64,000 nt of DNA from assembly GCF_042652185.1 (NCBI RefSeq), contig NZ_JBHSIX010000003.1. The stretch is one strand, 5' to 3'. The position numbers were made by a program, and so were the translations under genes. Below, one piece after another: positions 25,278 to 34,158 of the stretch. The DNA comes from Actinacidiphila fildesensis (GTDB lineage: Bacteria; Actinomycetota; Actinomycetes; Streptomycetales; Streptomycetaceae). The notes below the pieces were generated by a model, which ran no database searches, was not told the origin of the DNA, and saw only the letters and a list, made by a program, of their open reading frames with translations. Position 1 is the stretch's first letter. Each line of letters starts with the position of its first letter.

Positions 25278-26560
25278 GCGTCCGCCCTCTTCGGTCCCTC
25301 CGGGGGAGCGGCCTCCGCACCCTCCTGCTCCAGCCGCGTCTGCTGCCTGCGCAGCTCCTCCAGCTCGTGCCGGTGCTCGATGGCGGTGAGCCGGTCGGCC
25401 TCCAGCATCTCGTGGACGGAGTTCATCAGCGTCTCCATGTCCACGACGCCGATGAACTCGCCGCGCCGGCCGGTCACCGCGACCCGGCCGCCGCTGTCGG
25501 TGAGCACCGCCTCCAGCGCGTCGCGCAGCGTCGCGTCCCGCGTCACCGTGTCGTGCACGAGGGTGCCGGCCCGCGCCAGGGACCCCTTGGCGCGCATCAG
25601 GTCGCCGCGCCGCAGCCACTTGTACGGGCGGCCGCGCTTGTCCAGCAGCAGCAGTTCGTTGGTGGTGGCGTCACGCAGCCGGTCGAAGATGGCCTGCAGC
25701 GGGTCGTCGACCGTCACGGTGGGGAACTCCGCGATTCCCACGTCCCGCACCCGGGTGAGGTTCAGCCGCTTGAGGGCCGCGCCCGCGCCGACGAAGCCGG
25801 AGACGAAGTCGTCCGTCGGGTTGGTGAGGATCGCCTCGGGGGTGTCGAACTGGGCGATGTGCGAGTGCTCGCGCAGCACCGCGATGCGGTCGCCGAGCTT
25901 GATGGCCTCGTCGAAGTCATGGGTGACGAAGACGATCGTCTTGTGCAGTTCGTGCTGCAGCCGGATCAGTTCGTCCTGCAGATGGTCGCGGGTGATCGGG
26001 TCGACGGCGCCGAACGGCTCGTCCATCAGCAGCACCGGCGGATCGGCCGCCAGGGCGCGCGCGACCCCGACCCGCTGCTGCTGCCCGCCGGACAGCTGGC
26101 GCGGGTAGCGGCCGTGGAACTCGCGCGGGTCCAGCCCCACCAGGTCGAGCATCTCCTCGACGCGGTCCTTCACCCGGGACTTCGACCAGCCCACCATCTT
26201 GGGGACCAGCGCCACGTTCTCGGCGACCGTCATGTGCGGGAAGAGCCCGGAGGACTGGATCGCGTAGCCGATCTTGCGGCGCAGTTTGACCGGGTCCATG
26301 TCGGTGACGTCCTCGTCGCCGATCCGGATCCGCCCCGAGGTCGGCTCGATCAGCCGGTTGATCATCTTCAGGGTGGTCGACTTGCCGCAGCCGGACGGGC
26401 CGACGAACACGACGGTCTCGCCCGCCTTGATCTCCATGCTGACGCTGTCCACCGCCGGTTCGGCGCTGCCGGGATAGCGCTTGGTCAGGTTCTCCAGCTG
26501 GATGGTGGCACCAGCCACCGAGGCGCCGGACGCCGGTGACCGATCGGACGGTTCAGACAC
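25274..26560 (-). CDS. ABC transporter ATP-binding protein with CBS domains, quaternary amine type
   Basis: The 428-residue protein has Walker A VGPSGCGKSTT, Q-loop YAIQSSGLFP, signature LSGGQQQRVGVARAL, Walker B VLLMDEPFGAVD and H-loop VTHDFDEA. About residues 260-390 form tandem CBS domains, as in OpuCA/ProV types, which sense ionic strength or nucleotides. A charged, Glu-rich tail follows. It begins with GTG at 26560 and overlaps the preceding permease gene by 8 bases. Confidence 0.93.
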   Translation of the reverse strand: MSEPSDRSPASGASVAGATIQLENLTKRYPGSAEPAVDSVSMEIKAGETVVFVGPSGCGKSTTLKMINRLIEPTSGRIRIGDEDVTDMDPVKLRRKIGYAIQSSGLFPHMTVAENVALVPKMVGWSKSRVKDRVEEMLDLVGLDPREFHGRYPRQLSGGQQQRVGVARALAADPPVLLMDEPFGAVDPITRDHLQDELIRLQHELHKTIVFVTHDFDEAIKLGDRIAVLREHSHIAQFDTPEAILTNPTDDFVSGFVGAGAALKRLNLTRVRDVGIAEFPTVTVDDPLQAIFDRLRDATTNELLLLDKRGRPYKWLRRGDLMRAKGSLARAGTLVHDTVTRDATLRDALEAVLTDSGGRVAVTGRRGEFIGVVDMETLMNSVHEMLEADRLTAIEHRHELEELRRQQTRLEQEGAEAAPPEGPKRADA

Positions 26561-27200
26561 GGATCCCCCTCGGGATGGTCATACGGCCCACGACGATGTA
26601 CGCGGCGTCGAAGAGCAGCGCCAGGACGACGATGCCGAGCGTGCCGGCGAGCACCTGGTTGAGGGCGTTGGCACTGCCCAGTGACGCGATACCGCGGAAG
26701 ATCTCGTTGCCGAGCCCGGGGCCGGACGCGTACGCGGCGATCGCCGCGATGCCCATCAGCATCTGCGTGGAGACGCGGATGCCGGTCAGGATCGGCGGCC
26801 AGGCCAGCGGCAGTTCCACCTTGGCCAGCCGGGCGAAGCGCGACATCCCGATGCCCTTGGCCGCGTCCACCAGTGTGGGGTCGACGCCGCGCAGCCCGAC
26901 GATGGCGTTGCGCACGATCGGCAGCAGCCCGTACAGCGTCAGCGCGGTGACGGTCGGCGGGACGCCGAGGCCCAGCACCGGGATCAGCAGACCGATCAAT
27001 GCCAGCGACGGGATGGTGAGGATGGTCGAGGTCGCGGTGACGGCCAGATTGCCCGCCCACTCGCTGCGGTACGTCAGGACGCCGAGCACGACGCCGATGA
27101 CGGTGGCCAGCACCATGCACTGGAAGACGGCGCTGGCGTGCTGGAACGCGTCGGTCAGCAACTGCTGGTGCCGGTTGCCGAGGTAGCTCCAGAAACTCAC
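26553..27200 (-). CDS. ABC transporter permease, quaternary amine type (first gene)
   Basis: The 215-residue membrane protein has about five to six segments and the permease loop GLRGVDPTLVDAAKGIGMS, closely similar to that of the second permease. The GTG at 27200 has GGAGGGA at proper spacing. It opens the operon permease, ATPase, permease, binding protein. Hypertonic induction is common for such operons but no operator is recognised here. Confidence 0.92.
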   Translation of the reverse strand: MSFWSYLGNRHQQLLTDAFQHASAVFQCMVLATVIGVVLGVLTYRSEWAGNLAVTATSTILTIPSLALIGLLIPVLGLGVPPTVTALTLYGLLPIVRNAIVGLRGVDPTLVDAAKGIGMSRFARLAKVELPLAWPPILTGIRVSTQMLMGIAAIAAYASGPGLGNEIFRGIASLGSANALNQVLAGTLGIVVLALLFDAAYIVVGRMTIPRGIRV

Positions 27201-27265
27201 CGTCCGGCTCCCTCCTGCTCGTACCGCGGGGTTCCGCCCGTCCCGTCACCTCACGGGCGGTCACG

Positions 27266-27739
27266 TCACGGGCGGTCCTCCGCTGCCTGTTCGATCAGCG
27301 GGATGATCCGGAGTGGCACCGGATTTTCCATGACGATCGCCGTGGAGGCCCGCATGATGCCATCAAAGCCCACAACCCGGTCGATCACCCGTTGAAGATC
27401 CGCGTTCGAACGGGCCACCAGCCGGCAGAGCATGTCGCCCTGGCCGGTCGTGGTGTGCAGCTCCAGCACCTCGGGCACGCCCGCCAAGTGGGCGCGGACG
27501 TCCACGCCTTGGCCCTGCTTGATCTCCAGCGTCGCGAAAGCCGTCACCGGATAGCCGAGCGCGGCCGGATCCACCTGCGGCCCGAACCCCCGGATCACCC
27601 CATTGGCCCGCAGCCGGTCCAGCCGGGCCTGCGCCGTCCCGCGGGCCACACCCAGCCGCCTGGACGCCTCCAGCATCCCGATTCTCGGCTCATCGGCGAG
27701 CAGCTTGATCAGCTGCCCGTCCAGCACATCGATCCCCAT
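27266..27739 (-). CDS. Lrp/AsnC-family regulator divergent from hpd
   Basis: The 157-residue protein has an N-terminal helix-turn-helix (DGQLIKLLADEPRIGMLEA, LGVARGTAQARLDRL) and a C-terminal ligand-binding (RAM/ACT-like) domain with TTGQGDMLCRLVA. It is transcribed away from hpd across a 123-base gap, the usual position of the local regulator of aromatic amino acid catabolism. The likely effector is an aromatic amino acid or keto acid (inference). ATG at 27739. Confidence 0.9.
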   Translation of the reverse strand: MGIDVLDGQLIKLLADEPRIGMLEASRRLGVARGTAQARLDRLRANGVIRGFGPQVDPAALGYPVTAFATLEIKQGQGVDVRAHLAGVPEVLELHTTTGQGDMLCRLVARSNADLQRVIDRVVGFDGIMRASTAIVMENPVPLRIIPLIEQAAEDRP

Positions 27740-27862
27740 GACTACCGCCTCCGATGGTCAGACTGCACAGATTGACCCGTGATTCCGGCGCTTCACTGTG
27801 CTCATTGTCCAGTGAAATCGGCAACTATTGCGCACTCTGGTCCGCAGGGCGACGCTTTTGAC
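27740..27862. promoter_or_regulatory. Divergent promoter region of the Lrp regulator and hpd
   Basis: This 123-base region separates the divergent starts and is AT-richer near ATTGTCCAGTGAAATCGG and CTATTGCGCACT, dyad-like sequences of the kind bound by Lrp/AsnC proteins. Site boundaries cannot be fixed by eye. Confidence 0.45.
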
Positions 27863-29008
27863 ATGACTGAGACGACTGAGACGCAGCAGACCGCCGAAGC
27901 CCAGCAGAAGGACCTGTTCCCGGTGAAGGGCATGGACGCCGTCGTCTTCGCCGTGGGCAACGCCAAGCAGGCCGCGCACTACTACTCGACCGCCTTCGGG
28001 ATGAAGCGCGTCGCCTACTCCGGCCCGGAGAACGGCAGCCGCGAGACCGCGTCGTACGTGCTGGAGTCCGGCGGCGCCCGCTTCGTCTTCACCTCGGTCG
28101 TCAGGACCGCCAGCGAGCGCGGCAAGTTCCTCGAGGCGCATGTCGCCGAGCACGGCGACGGTGTCATCGACCTCGCCATCGAGGTACCGGACGCCCGCGC
28201 CGCCTACGCCTACGCCGTCGAGCATGGCGCCACAGGGCTGGAGGAGCCGCACGAGCTGACGGACGAGCACGGCACCGTCGTCCTCGCCGCGATCGCCACG
28301 TACGGCCAGACCCGCCACACCCTCGTCGACCGTTCCGGCTACACCGGCCCGTACCTGCCGGGCTACGCAGCCGCCGACCCGATCGTCGAACCGGGTACCC
28401 GCCGCTTCCAGGCGATCGACCACTGCGTCGGCAACGTCGAGCTCGGCAAGATGAACGAGTGGGTGGCGTTCTACAACCGCGTCATGGGCTTCACCAACAT
28501 GAAGGAGTTCGTGGGCGACGACATCGCCACCGAGTACTCCGCGCTCATGTCCAAGGTCGTCGCCGACGGCACCCGCAAGGTGAAGTTCCCGCTCAACGAG
28601 CCGGCCATCGCCAAGAAGAAGTCCCAGATCGACGAGTACCTGGAGTTCTACGGCGGCCCCGGCGTCCAGCACATCGCCCTCGCCACCAACGACATCGTCG
28701 CGACCGTGCGGGCCATGCGCGCCGCCGGTGTCGAGTTCCTCAACACCCCGGACTCGTACTACGACACCCTCGGCGAGTGGGCCGGCGAGACCCGCGTCCC
28801 CGTCGAGACCCTCCGCGAGCTGAAGATCCTGGTCGACCGCGACGAGGACGGCTACCTGCTGCAGATCTTCACCAAGCCGGTCCAGGACCGGCCGACCGTC
28901 TTCTTCGAGATGATCGAGCGGCACGGCTCCATGGGCTTCGGCAAGGGCAACTTCAAGGCCCTCTTCGAGGCGATCGAGCGCGAGCAGGAGCTGCGCGGCA
29001 ACCTCTGA
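27863..29008 (+). CDS. hpd: 4-hydroxyphenylpyruvate dioxygenase
   Basis: The 381-residue Fe(II) enzyme converts 4-hydroxyphenylpyruvate to homogentisate in tyrosine catabolism. The iron ligands are His187 (IDHCVGN), His270 (VQHIALAT) and Glu349 (VFFEMIERHG), at the same numbers as in the structurally known Streptomyces avermitilis enzyme. Length is normal. I choose the ATG at 27863 (MTETTETQQ); an upstream in-frame start at 27779 would run through the promoter. No strong ribosome binding site is seen. Homogentisate dioxygenase is not next door. Confidence 0.96.
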   Translation: MTETTETQQTAEAQQKDLFPVKGMDAVVFAVGNAKQAAHYYSTAFGMKRVAYSGPENGSRETASYVLESGGARFVFTSVVRTASERGKFLEAHVAEHGDGVIDLAIEVPDARAAYAYAVEHGATGLEEPHELTDEHGTVVLAAIATYGQTRHTLVDRSGYTGPYLPGYAAADPIVEPGTRRFQAIDHCVGNVELGKMNEWVAFYNRVMGFTNMKEFVGDDIATEYSALMSKVVADGTRKVKFPLNEPAIAKKKSQIDEYLEFYGGPGVQHIALATNDIVATVRAMRAAGVEFLNTPDSYYDTLGEWAGETRVPVETLRELKILVDRDEDGYLLQIFTKPVQDRPTVFFEMIERHGSMGFGKGNFKALFEAIEREQELRGNL

Positions 29009-29026
29009 GCGATACGGGTACGCCGA

Positions 29027-29068
29027 CGGGCCGTGCCGGGGCGGCAGAGCTTCCCCGGCCACGGCCCG
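29027..29068. terminator. Terminator after hpd
   Basis: A 15-bp stem with one bulged C (29027-29041 with 29053-29068) closes a loop of 11 bases. It ends 18 bases before the next start codon. Confidence 0.7.
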
Positions 29069-29085
29069 GGTGCCAGTCTGGAACC

Positions 29086-30453
29086 ATGCGCGAACTGATC
29101 GAACGACTGCACGAGGGACTGCCGGCGGAGGCGGTCCTCACGGACCGGGACGTCACCGCCTCGTACGCCCATGACATGGCGAGCTTCTCCGAGGCGGGCA
29201 CTCCGGCGGTGGTGGTGCTGCCCCGCACCGTCGAGCAGGTGCAGCACGTGATGCGCACCGCGACCGCGCTGCGGGTGCCTGTGGTCCCGCAGGGCGCGCG
29301 CACCGGTCTGTCGGGTGCGGCGAACGCGTCGGACGGCTGCATCGTGCTGTCGCTGGTCAAGATGGACCGGATCCTGGAGATCGACCCGGTCGACCGGGTC
29401 GCCGTCGTGGAACCCGGTGTCGTCAACGCCGTGCTGTCGCGCGCGGTCGCCGAGCAGGGCCTGTACTACCCGCCCGATCCGTCGAGCTGGGAGCAGTGCA
29501 CCATCGGCGGCAACATCGGCACCGGAGCCGGCGGGCTGTGCTGTGTGAAGTACGGCGTCACCGCCGAGTACGTGCTGGGACTGGAGGTCGTGCTCGCCGA
29601 CGGCCGTCTGCTGAACACCGGCCGCCGCACCGCCAAGGGCGTCGCGGGCTACGACCTGACCCGGCTCTTCGTCGGCGCCGAGGGCACGCTGGGCATCGTC
29701 GTGCGGGCGGTGCTCGCGCTGCGGCCCGCCCCGCCGCGGCAGCTCGTCCTCGCGGCGGAATTCCCGTCCGCGGCGGCAGCGTGCGCCGCGGTCTGCGAGA
29801 TCATGGCCCGCGGCCACGCCCCCTCGCTGCTGGAACTGATGGACACCACCACCATCCGGGCGGTCAACGACCTGGCCCACATGGGGCTGCCGGAGACCAC
29901 CGAAGCGCTGCTGCTGGCCGCGTTCGACACTCCCGATCCCGCCGCGGACCTCGCGGCGGTCGGTGAGCTCTGCACGGCCGCCGGCGCCACGCAGGTCGTC
30001 CCGGCGGAGGACGCCGCCGAGTCCGAGCTGCTGCTGCAGGCCCGCCGGATGGCCCTCGTCGCCCTGGAACGGGTCGGCACGGCGACGATGATCGACGACG
30101 TGTGCGTGCCGCGCACCAAGCTCGCACCGATGATCGAGGGCGTCGCCGCCATCGCACAGAAGTACGAGCTGACCATCGGCCTGTGCGCGCACGCGGGCGA
30201 CGGCAACACCCACCCCATCGTCTGCTTCGACGGAGCGGACGAGGACGAATCGGCGCGCGCCCGTGAGTCCTTCGACGAGATCATGGCGCTGGGCCTGGCC
30301 CTCGGCGGGACGATCACCGGCGAGCACGGTGTCGGCCTGCTGAAGAAGGACTGGCTGGCCCGGGAACTCGGCCCGGTGGGCGTGGAGTTGCAGCGCGGCG
30401 TACGACAGGTCTTCGACCCGCTCGGCCTGCTCAACCCGGGCAAGCTCTTCTGA
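29086..30453 (+). CDS. FAD-linked oxidase, glycolate/D-lactate dehydrogenase GlcD type
   Basis: The 455-residue flavoprotein has the PCMH-type FAD-binding domain (VVPQGARTGLSGAA, CTIGGNIGTGAGGL, GVAGYDLTRLFVGAEGTLGI) and the C-terminal FAD-oxidase domain with AHAGDGNTHPIVCFD, GTITGEHGVGLLKK and FDPLGLLNPGKLF. It oxidises a 2-hydroxy acid such as glycolate or D-lactate; the exact substrate cannot be read from sequence. No GlcE or GlcF partner is adjacent. ATG at 29086. Confidence 0.92.
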   Translation: MRELIERLHEGLPAEAVLTDRDVTASYAHDMASFSEAGTPAVVVLPRTVEQVQHVMRTATALRVPVVPQGARTGLSGAANASDGCIVLSLVKMDRILEIDPVDRVAVVEPGVVNAVLSRAVAEQGLYYPPDPSSWEQCTIGGNIGTGAGGLCCVKYGVTAEYVLGLEVVLADGRLLNTGRRTAKGVAGYDLTRLFVGAEGTLGIVVRAVLALRPAPPRQLVLAAEFPSAAAACAAVCEIMARGHAPSLLELMDTTTIRAVNDLAHMGLPETTEALLLAAFDTPDPAADLAAVGELCTAAGATQVVPAEDAAESELLLQARRMALVALERVGTATMIDDVCVPRTKLAPMIEGVAAIAQKYELTIGLCAHAGDGNTHPIVCFDGADEDESARARESFDEIMALGLALGGTITGEHGVGLLKKDWLARELGPVGVELQRGVRQVFDPLGLLNPGKLF

Positions 30454-30475
30454 ACCCCCGCGTTCCCCCGCGCCC

Positions 30476-30949
30476 TCACCCCTCGGGCGACTCGTCCGTC
30501 ACCGTCCATGGATCGCGCAGCCACAACTCGTCCCGGGTCGTCGGGGCCAGCAGCTCGTTCAGCCCGTCGTCCATGCCGAGCTGCTCGTGCTCGGTCCCCG
30601 GCGGCACGGCGCGCAGGGTGCGCTCCAGCCAGGACGCCACCGGCGAGGACGGCGCCTCCAGCAGCGCGTTGCCGTCCGGGGAGCTCAGCGCCATACAGAT
30701 CACGCTGCGCCCGTTGACCTTCGTCGGCCAGATGCGCACGTCCCCGTGCCCGCACGGCCGGAACACCCCTTCCACCAGCAGTTCGCGGGCGAACGTCCAG
30801 TTCACCGGGGCGTCCGAGCCCACATGGAAGGTGATGTGCACAGCAAAGGGATCATCTGTGCGATAGGCCAGCCGGGCCGGTACCGGAATGCTGCGCTCCG
30901 GCGACAGCACCAGGTTCAGTTCCAGTTCGCGTTCCACCACGGTCTGCAT
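30476..30949 (-). CDS. ssgG: SsgA-like sporulation cell-division protein, SsgG type
   Basis: The 157-residue protein belongs to the SsgA-like family found only in sporulating actinobacteria, which steers septum placement and peptidoglycan remodelling. Family segments are LVLSPERSIPVPARLAYRTDDPFAVHITFH, shortened here to LVLSPERSIPVPARLAYR, then WTFARELLVEGV, GDVRIWP and ALLEAPSSPVASWLERTL. The position next to a glcD-like gene matches my memory of ssgG in S. coelicolor, so the symbol is tentative. Start ATG at 30949 (MQTVVEREL) with AAGGAAAGGA upstream; a start at 31036 adds unconserved residues. Confidence 0.82.
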   Translation of the reverse strand: MQTVVERELELNLVLSPERSIPVPARLAYRTDDPFAVHITFHVGSDAPVNWTFARELLVEGVFRPCGHGDVRIWPTKVNGRSVICMALSSPDGNALLEAPSSPVASWLERTLRAVPPGTEHEQLGMDDGLNELLAPTTRDELWLRDPWTVTDESPEG

Positions 30950-31217
30950 CAGGTCGTCGTCCTTTCCTTGGCGGGCGGCCCCTTGCGGTGTTGCGCAGCG
31001 GGTGCTGCGCGGGGCCCGCACCAGGAGAGAGCGCATACAACCCCAACCATTACGCGACTTCTCCGAATCGCGGTGAAAATTACGGAAGGCCCCGCGCGGG
31101 TCCCTCCCACCCGGTAAGGGTGTGTGGTGTGCGGTACCGCGGACCCGGCGGGTCCGCCTGTCTGGTAGATGTGGTCATTGCACTCCCCTGGCCGAATAGA
31201 TACGGACCTCACGAACC

Positions 31218-32618
31218 ATGAGCTCACCCTCCACTGGCTCCTCCGGTTCCTCCGGTTCCCCCGTTCCGGGGTACTACCCGGATCCGTCGATCCCGGGCTA
31301 CATCCGGTACTGGAACGGAGCCGCCTGGGTGCCGGGCACCAGCCGTCCCGCACCGCGGCCCGGCGAGGAGCTCGCCCCGCCGCCGGGGCAGGACGCCGGC
31401 GGCCGGGGAACGCCCGGCCCGCCGGCCCCCGCGCCGGCCTCCGGCGGCGGTACGGGCATGCCCGCCGTCGAGGAGTCGGGCGTCATGTTCTTCGACGAGG
31501 ACCCGGTGCGGACCGCGGAACCGGCGGCGTCCGACGGGCGTGGCGCGGCCGCCGCCCCCGTCTGGTCGGCGACGCCGGCCGTCGAGCCGCCCCGCACCAC
31601 CTGGGGCGCCGCGGAGCCGCAACCGCGTCCCGAGCGGGCTGCCCCGGACGCCAACCTGCCCGCCACGCGCGGCGCGTCGGTCGGCACTCCTGCGACCGGC
31701 ACTCCGGCCACCGGTACCCCCGCCGCCGGGACCCCGTGGGGCACCCCGCCGCGGCAGCCGCAGCCGCAGCCGCAGACACCGGAACATCCGCATCCGCATC
31801 CGCAGCCGCAGCCGCAGCCGCACATGCCGCGACAGTCGCAACAGCCGCAGACCCCGCAGCAGTCGCAGCCCGCCGCGGGCGAGGGCACGGACGGGCGGCG
31901 CGCCGGTTCCGCGCCCCTCGCCCAGGCCGCGCCCGCGCCCTGGGCGCAGCAGGTGCACGAACTCGCCCGGCAGGGCCCCGGCGGGGCGGGTCCCGGCGCG
32001 GGTCCCGGTGCCGGGACGGGCGGTGGCACGGCCGGCGGCGTCGTCGCCGTGCCGGGCCAGCAGGGTGAGCCGGCGGGTGTGGTGCCGTGGCGGCCGCCGG
32101 TGAACGACCCGTTCGCGTCGATGGTGCAGGAGCAGGGCCGCCCGGCCGGGCTCGGCCGGCGCCTCGCCGCCCGGCTGCTCGACACGATCGTCGTCCTCGC
32201 GGTCACCGGTGTGGCGGCGGTACCGCTCGGCACGGCCGCCTACCGCCACCTCAAGGACAAGGTGGACGAGGCGCGGCAGACCGGTGAGACCGTCACGGTC
32301 TGGCTGATCGACGGCACCACCGGCGTCCAGCTGGCCATCGTGCTCGGCGTCGCCCTCGTCGCCGGGCTGCTGTACGAGGTGCTGCCCACCGCCAAGTGGG
32401 GCCGGACGCTGGGCAAGAAGCTGTTCGGGCTGCGGGTGGTCGACATCGAGTCGCAGCTCGCCCCCGGCTTCGGACCCTCGCTGCGCCGCTGGCTGACGCA
32501 CACCGTCCTCGACGCGCTCGTCGTCGGCGTCGTCGGCCTGGTGTGGTGCATGGTCGACCGCCCCTGGCGGCAGTGCTGGCACGACAAGGCGGCCCGTACG
32601 TTCGTCGCCCGGCAGTAG
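31218..32618 (+). CDS. RDD-family membrane protein with DUF2510 and long Pro/Gln-rich linker
   Basis: The 466-residue protein has an N-terminal DUF2510 segment (GYYPDPSIPGYIRYWNG), about 260 residues of low-complexity linker with TPATGTPA repeats and alternating Pro-Gln/Pro-His codons near 31755-31870, and a C-terminal RDD domain (about residues 310-460) with Arg-Asp residues (LGRRLAARLLDTIVV), the second segment GRTLGKKLFGLRVVD and WHDKAARTFVA. RDD proteins are membrane proteins of mostly unknown transport function. The ATG at 31218 has only a weak ribosome binding site. A second RDD gene follows. Confidence 0.88.
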   Translation: MSSPSTGSSGSSGSPVPGYYPDPSIPGYIRYWNGAAWVPGTSRPAPRPGEELAPPPGQDAGGRGTPGPPAPAPASGGGTGMPAVEESGVMFFDEDPVRTAEPAASDGRGAAAAPVWSATPAVEPPRTTWGAAEPQPRPERAAPDANLPATRGASVGTPATGTPATGTPAAGTPWGTPPRQPQPQPQTPEHPHPHPQPQPQPHMPRQSQQPQTPQQSQPAAGEGTDGRRAGSAPLAQAAPAPWAQQVHELARQGPGGAGPGAGPGAGTGGGTAGGVVAVPGQQGEPAGVVPWRPPVNDPFASMVQEQGRPAGLGRRLAARLLDTIVVLAVTGVAAVPLGTAAYRHLKDKVDEARQTGETVTVWLIDGTTGVQLAIVLGVALVAGLLYEVLPTAKWGRTLGKKLFGLRVVDIESQLAPGFGPSLRRWLTHTVLDALVVGVVGLVWCMVDRPWRQCWHDKAARTFVARQ

Positions 32619-32703
32619 CGGGCGGCGCTGACGGTCCGTTCGGGGTACCCCGAACGGATCTTGCCGGAAGGCGCGTCCGCTTCCTACGGGTTTCACTCGG
32701 TTC

Positions 32704-33423
32704 ATGAGTACCGACCAGCCGTCGCCCGGATCTCCTGACGATCCTTTCGCCAAGCCCCCCCAGGACAGTGGCCCCGGTACGCCCGGCGGCTCGCCCTACG
32801 GTCAGCAGCCGCCTTCCTACCCGCCGCCGCAGGACGGGGGCGGCAACGACCCGTACAGCGGCAACCCGTACGGCAATCCGCCGCCCGGTGGTCCCCCGCC
32901 CGGCGGCGGCGCACCGCCGCCCTACGGCGGCGACCCCTACGGCGGCGACCCCTACGGCGGTGGCACGCCCGACCCACTGGCCGGCATGCCGCCGCTCGGC
33001 GACGTCGGCAAGCGGCTGCTCGCGAGGATCATCGACTTCATCCTCATCTCCATCCCGGTCGGCCTGCTCGACTGGGCCTTCGGCACCTTCCAGACCGACA
33101 CGGACGACATCAACTACGGCCGGTCGCTGCTGGGGTCCTGTGTGGCCGCGGTCCTCTACATCGGCTACGAGTGGTGGATGACCAGGGCGACCGGCCAGAC
33201 CCTGGGCAAGAAGTGGCTGGGCGTGCGCATCGCCATGCTGGACAACGGCACCGTCCCCACGTCGTCGGCCGCGCTGATCCGCGCCTGTGTGTTCTGGCTG
33301 CCGACACTGTTCTGCTGCCCGTGCCTGTGGATCGTGCTCATCGGGATCCTGCTGCTGCTCGACAAGCCGTACCGCCAGGGTCTGCACGACAAGGCGGCGA
33401 AAACCGTCGTCGTCACCGCGTGA
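32704..33423 (+). CDS. RDD-family membrane protein
   Basis: The 239-residue protein has a Pro/Gly-rich N-terminal region (with a GGDPYGGDPYGG repeat) and an RDD domain from about residue 95: VGKRLLARIIDFILI, GQTLGKKWLGVRIA, and LHDKAAKTVVV at the end. It is a paralogue of the preceding gene product and lies 85 bases downstream on the same strand, so they may be co-transcribed. Function unknown. Confidence 0.87.
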   Translation: MSTDQPSPGSPDDPFAKPPQDSGPGTPGGSPYGQQPPSYPPPQDGGGNDPYSGNPYGNPPPGGPPPGGGAPPPYGGDPYGGDPYGGGTPDPLAGMPPLGDVGKRLLARIIDFILISIPVGLLDWAFGTFQTDTDDINYGRSLLGSCVAAVLYIGYEWWMTRATGQTLGKKWLGVRIAMLDNGTVPTSSAALIRACVFWLPTLFCCPCLWIVLIGILLLLDKPYRQGLHDKAAKTVVVTA

Positions 33424-33485
33424 CGGTCCGCCCCGGCGGACCCGGCCGGCCCCGTCGTCGTACCGGTCCCGCCGTCAGCACACGA

Positions 33486-33519
33486 CGGCGGCCCCGGAGC
33501 AACCGCTCCGGGGCCGCCG
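33486..33519. terminator. Bidirectional terminator after the RDD genes
   Basis: A perfect 15-bp stem (33486-33500 with 33505-33519) around AACC lies between convergent genes. Confidence 0.85.
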
Positions 33520-33527
33520 CCCGCCGC

Positions 33528-33818
33528 TCAACGCCGCAGCGAGTGCTCGCTGACGCGGGACTGGCCGGAACTGTGCACCCGTGGGCGGGGGACCGTCGCG
33601 GGCGCGGTACGGAAGGTCGTACGGCCGCGGGCCTTGGCGCGGGCGGTCAGCGGGATCGTGGTCGTCACCGCGACCAGCACGCCGAGCAGCAGCCCGGCCG
33701 CCGCGATGATGACGACGCTGGGTCCGGAATGAGCCTCGGACAGCAGCAGCATCGCAAGAGTGGACAGGACAACGGTCGCGGAACCGTATGCGAGTTGCGC
33801 GGGGGTAGGACGCGGCAT
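33528..33818 (-). CDS. Small two-helix membrane protein
   Basis: The 96-residue protein has two hydrophobic segments (YGSATVVLSTLAMLLLSEA and VVIIAAAGLLLGVLVAVTT) and a basic Arg/Ser-rich C-terminal tail. I do not recognise a function; similar small membrane proteins are common in streptomycetes. ATG at 33818. Confidence 0.7.
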   Translation of the reverse strand: MPRPTPAQLAYGSATVVLSTLAMLLLSEAHSGPSVVIIAAAGLLLGVLVAVTTTIPLTARAKARGRTTFRTAPATVPRPRVHSSGQSRVSEHSLRR

Positions 33819-34158
33819 GGCGGGATCCGTCCTCGAATACGTCGGTTAAGTCGCAGTGTCGGAAGGGGCGGTGGACATCTTCATGCGTGGGCGCCGGCAA
33901 CTGACTCTACGGATCGGCATGCCCCATGGGAACGGTTGGTAAGCGTGACCTAACCCACGGTGGGGGAGCACAGGGGGGCGCACGGAATCTCGACCCGGTC
34001 CACCCGTCTCAACTGGCAGACGGTCCACCTGGGTTGATGTCCGTTATCCGGACCTAAAAAGCCGGTCAACGTACTGGTCTGCCATGAGCAAGTCAAGACC
34101 TGTCTTTTCTTCCGGCACTTGGATGCAATGGCATCTCCCAAGGGGAGGTCAAGACATC
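33819..34158. other. Long intergenic region upstream of the M6 protease gene
   Basis: The 340 bases carry no supported gene. Near the protease side there are two direct repeats CGGTCCACC (33996-34004 and 34021-34029) with a small inverted repeat CCGTCT/AGACGG (34004-34009 and 34018-34023) between them, then GTCCG/CGGAC at 34039-34053. These could be regulator sites for the secreted protease gene. Confidence 0.5.

Noticed and set aside
31740..31880. CRISPR-like or microsatellite array in the Pro/Gln-rich region of the first RDD gene
   Set aside because: The CCGCAG/CCGCAT repeats are in-frame codons for Pro-Gln/Pro-His inside a coding linker; there are no spacers.
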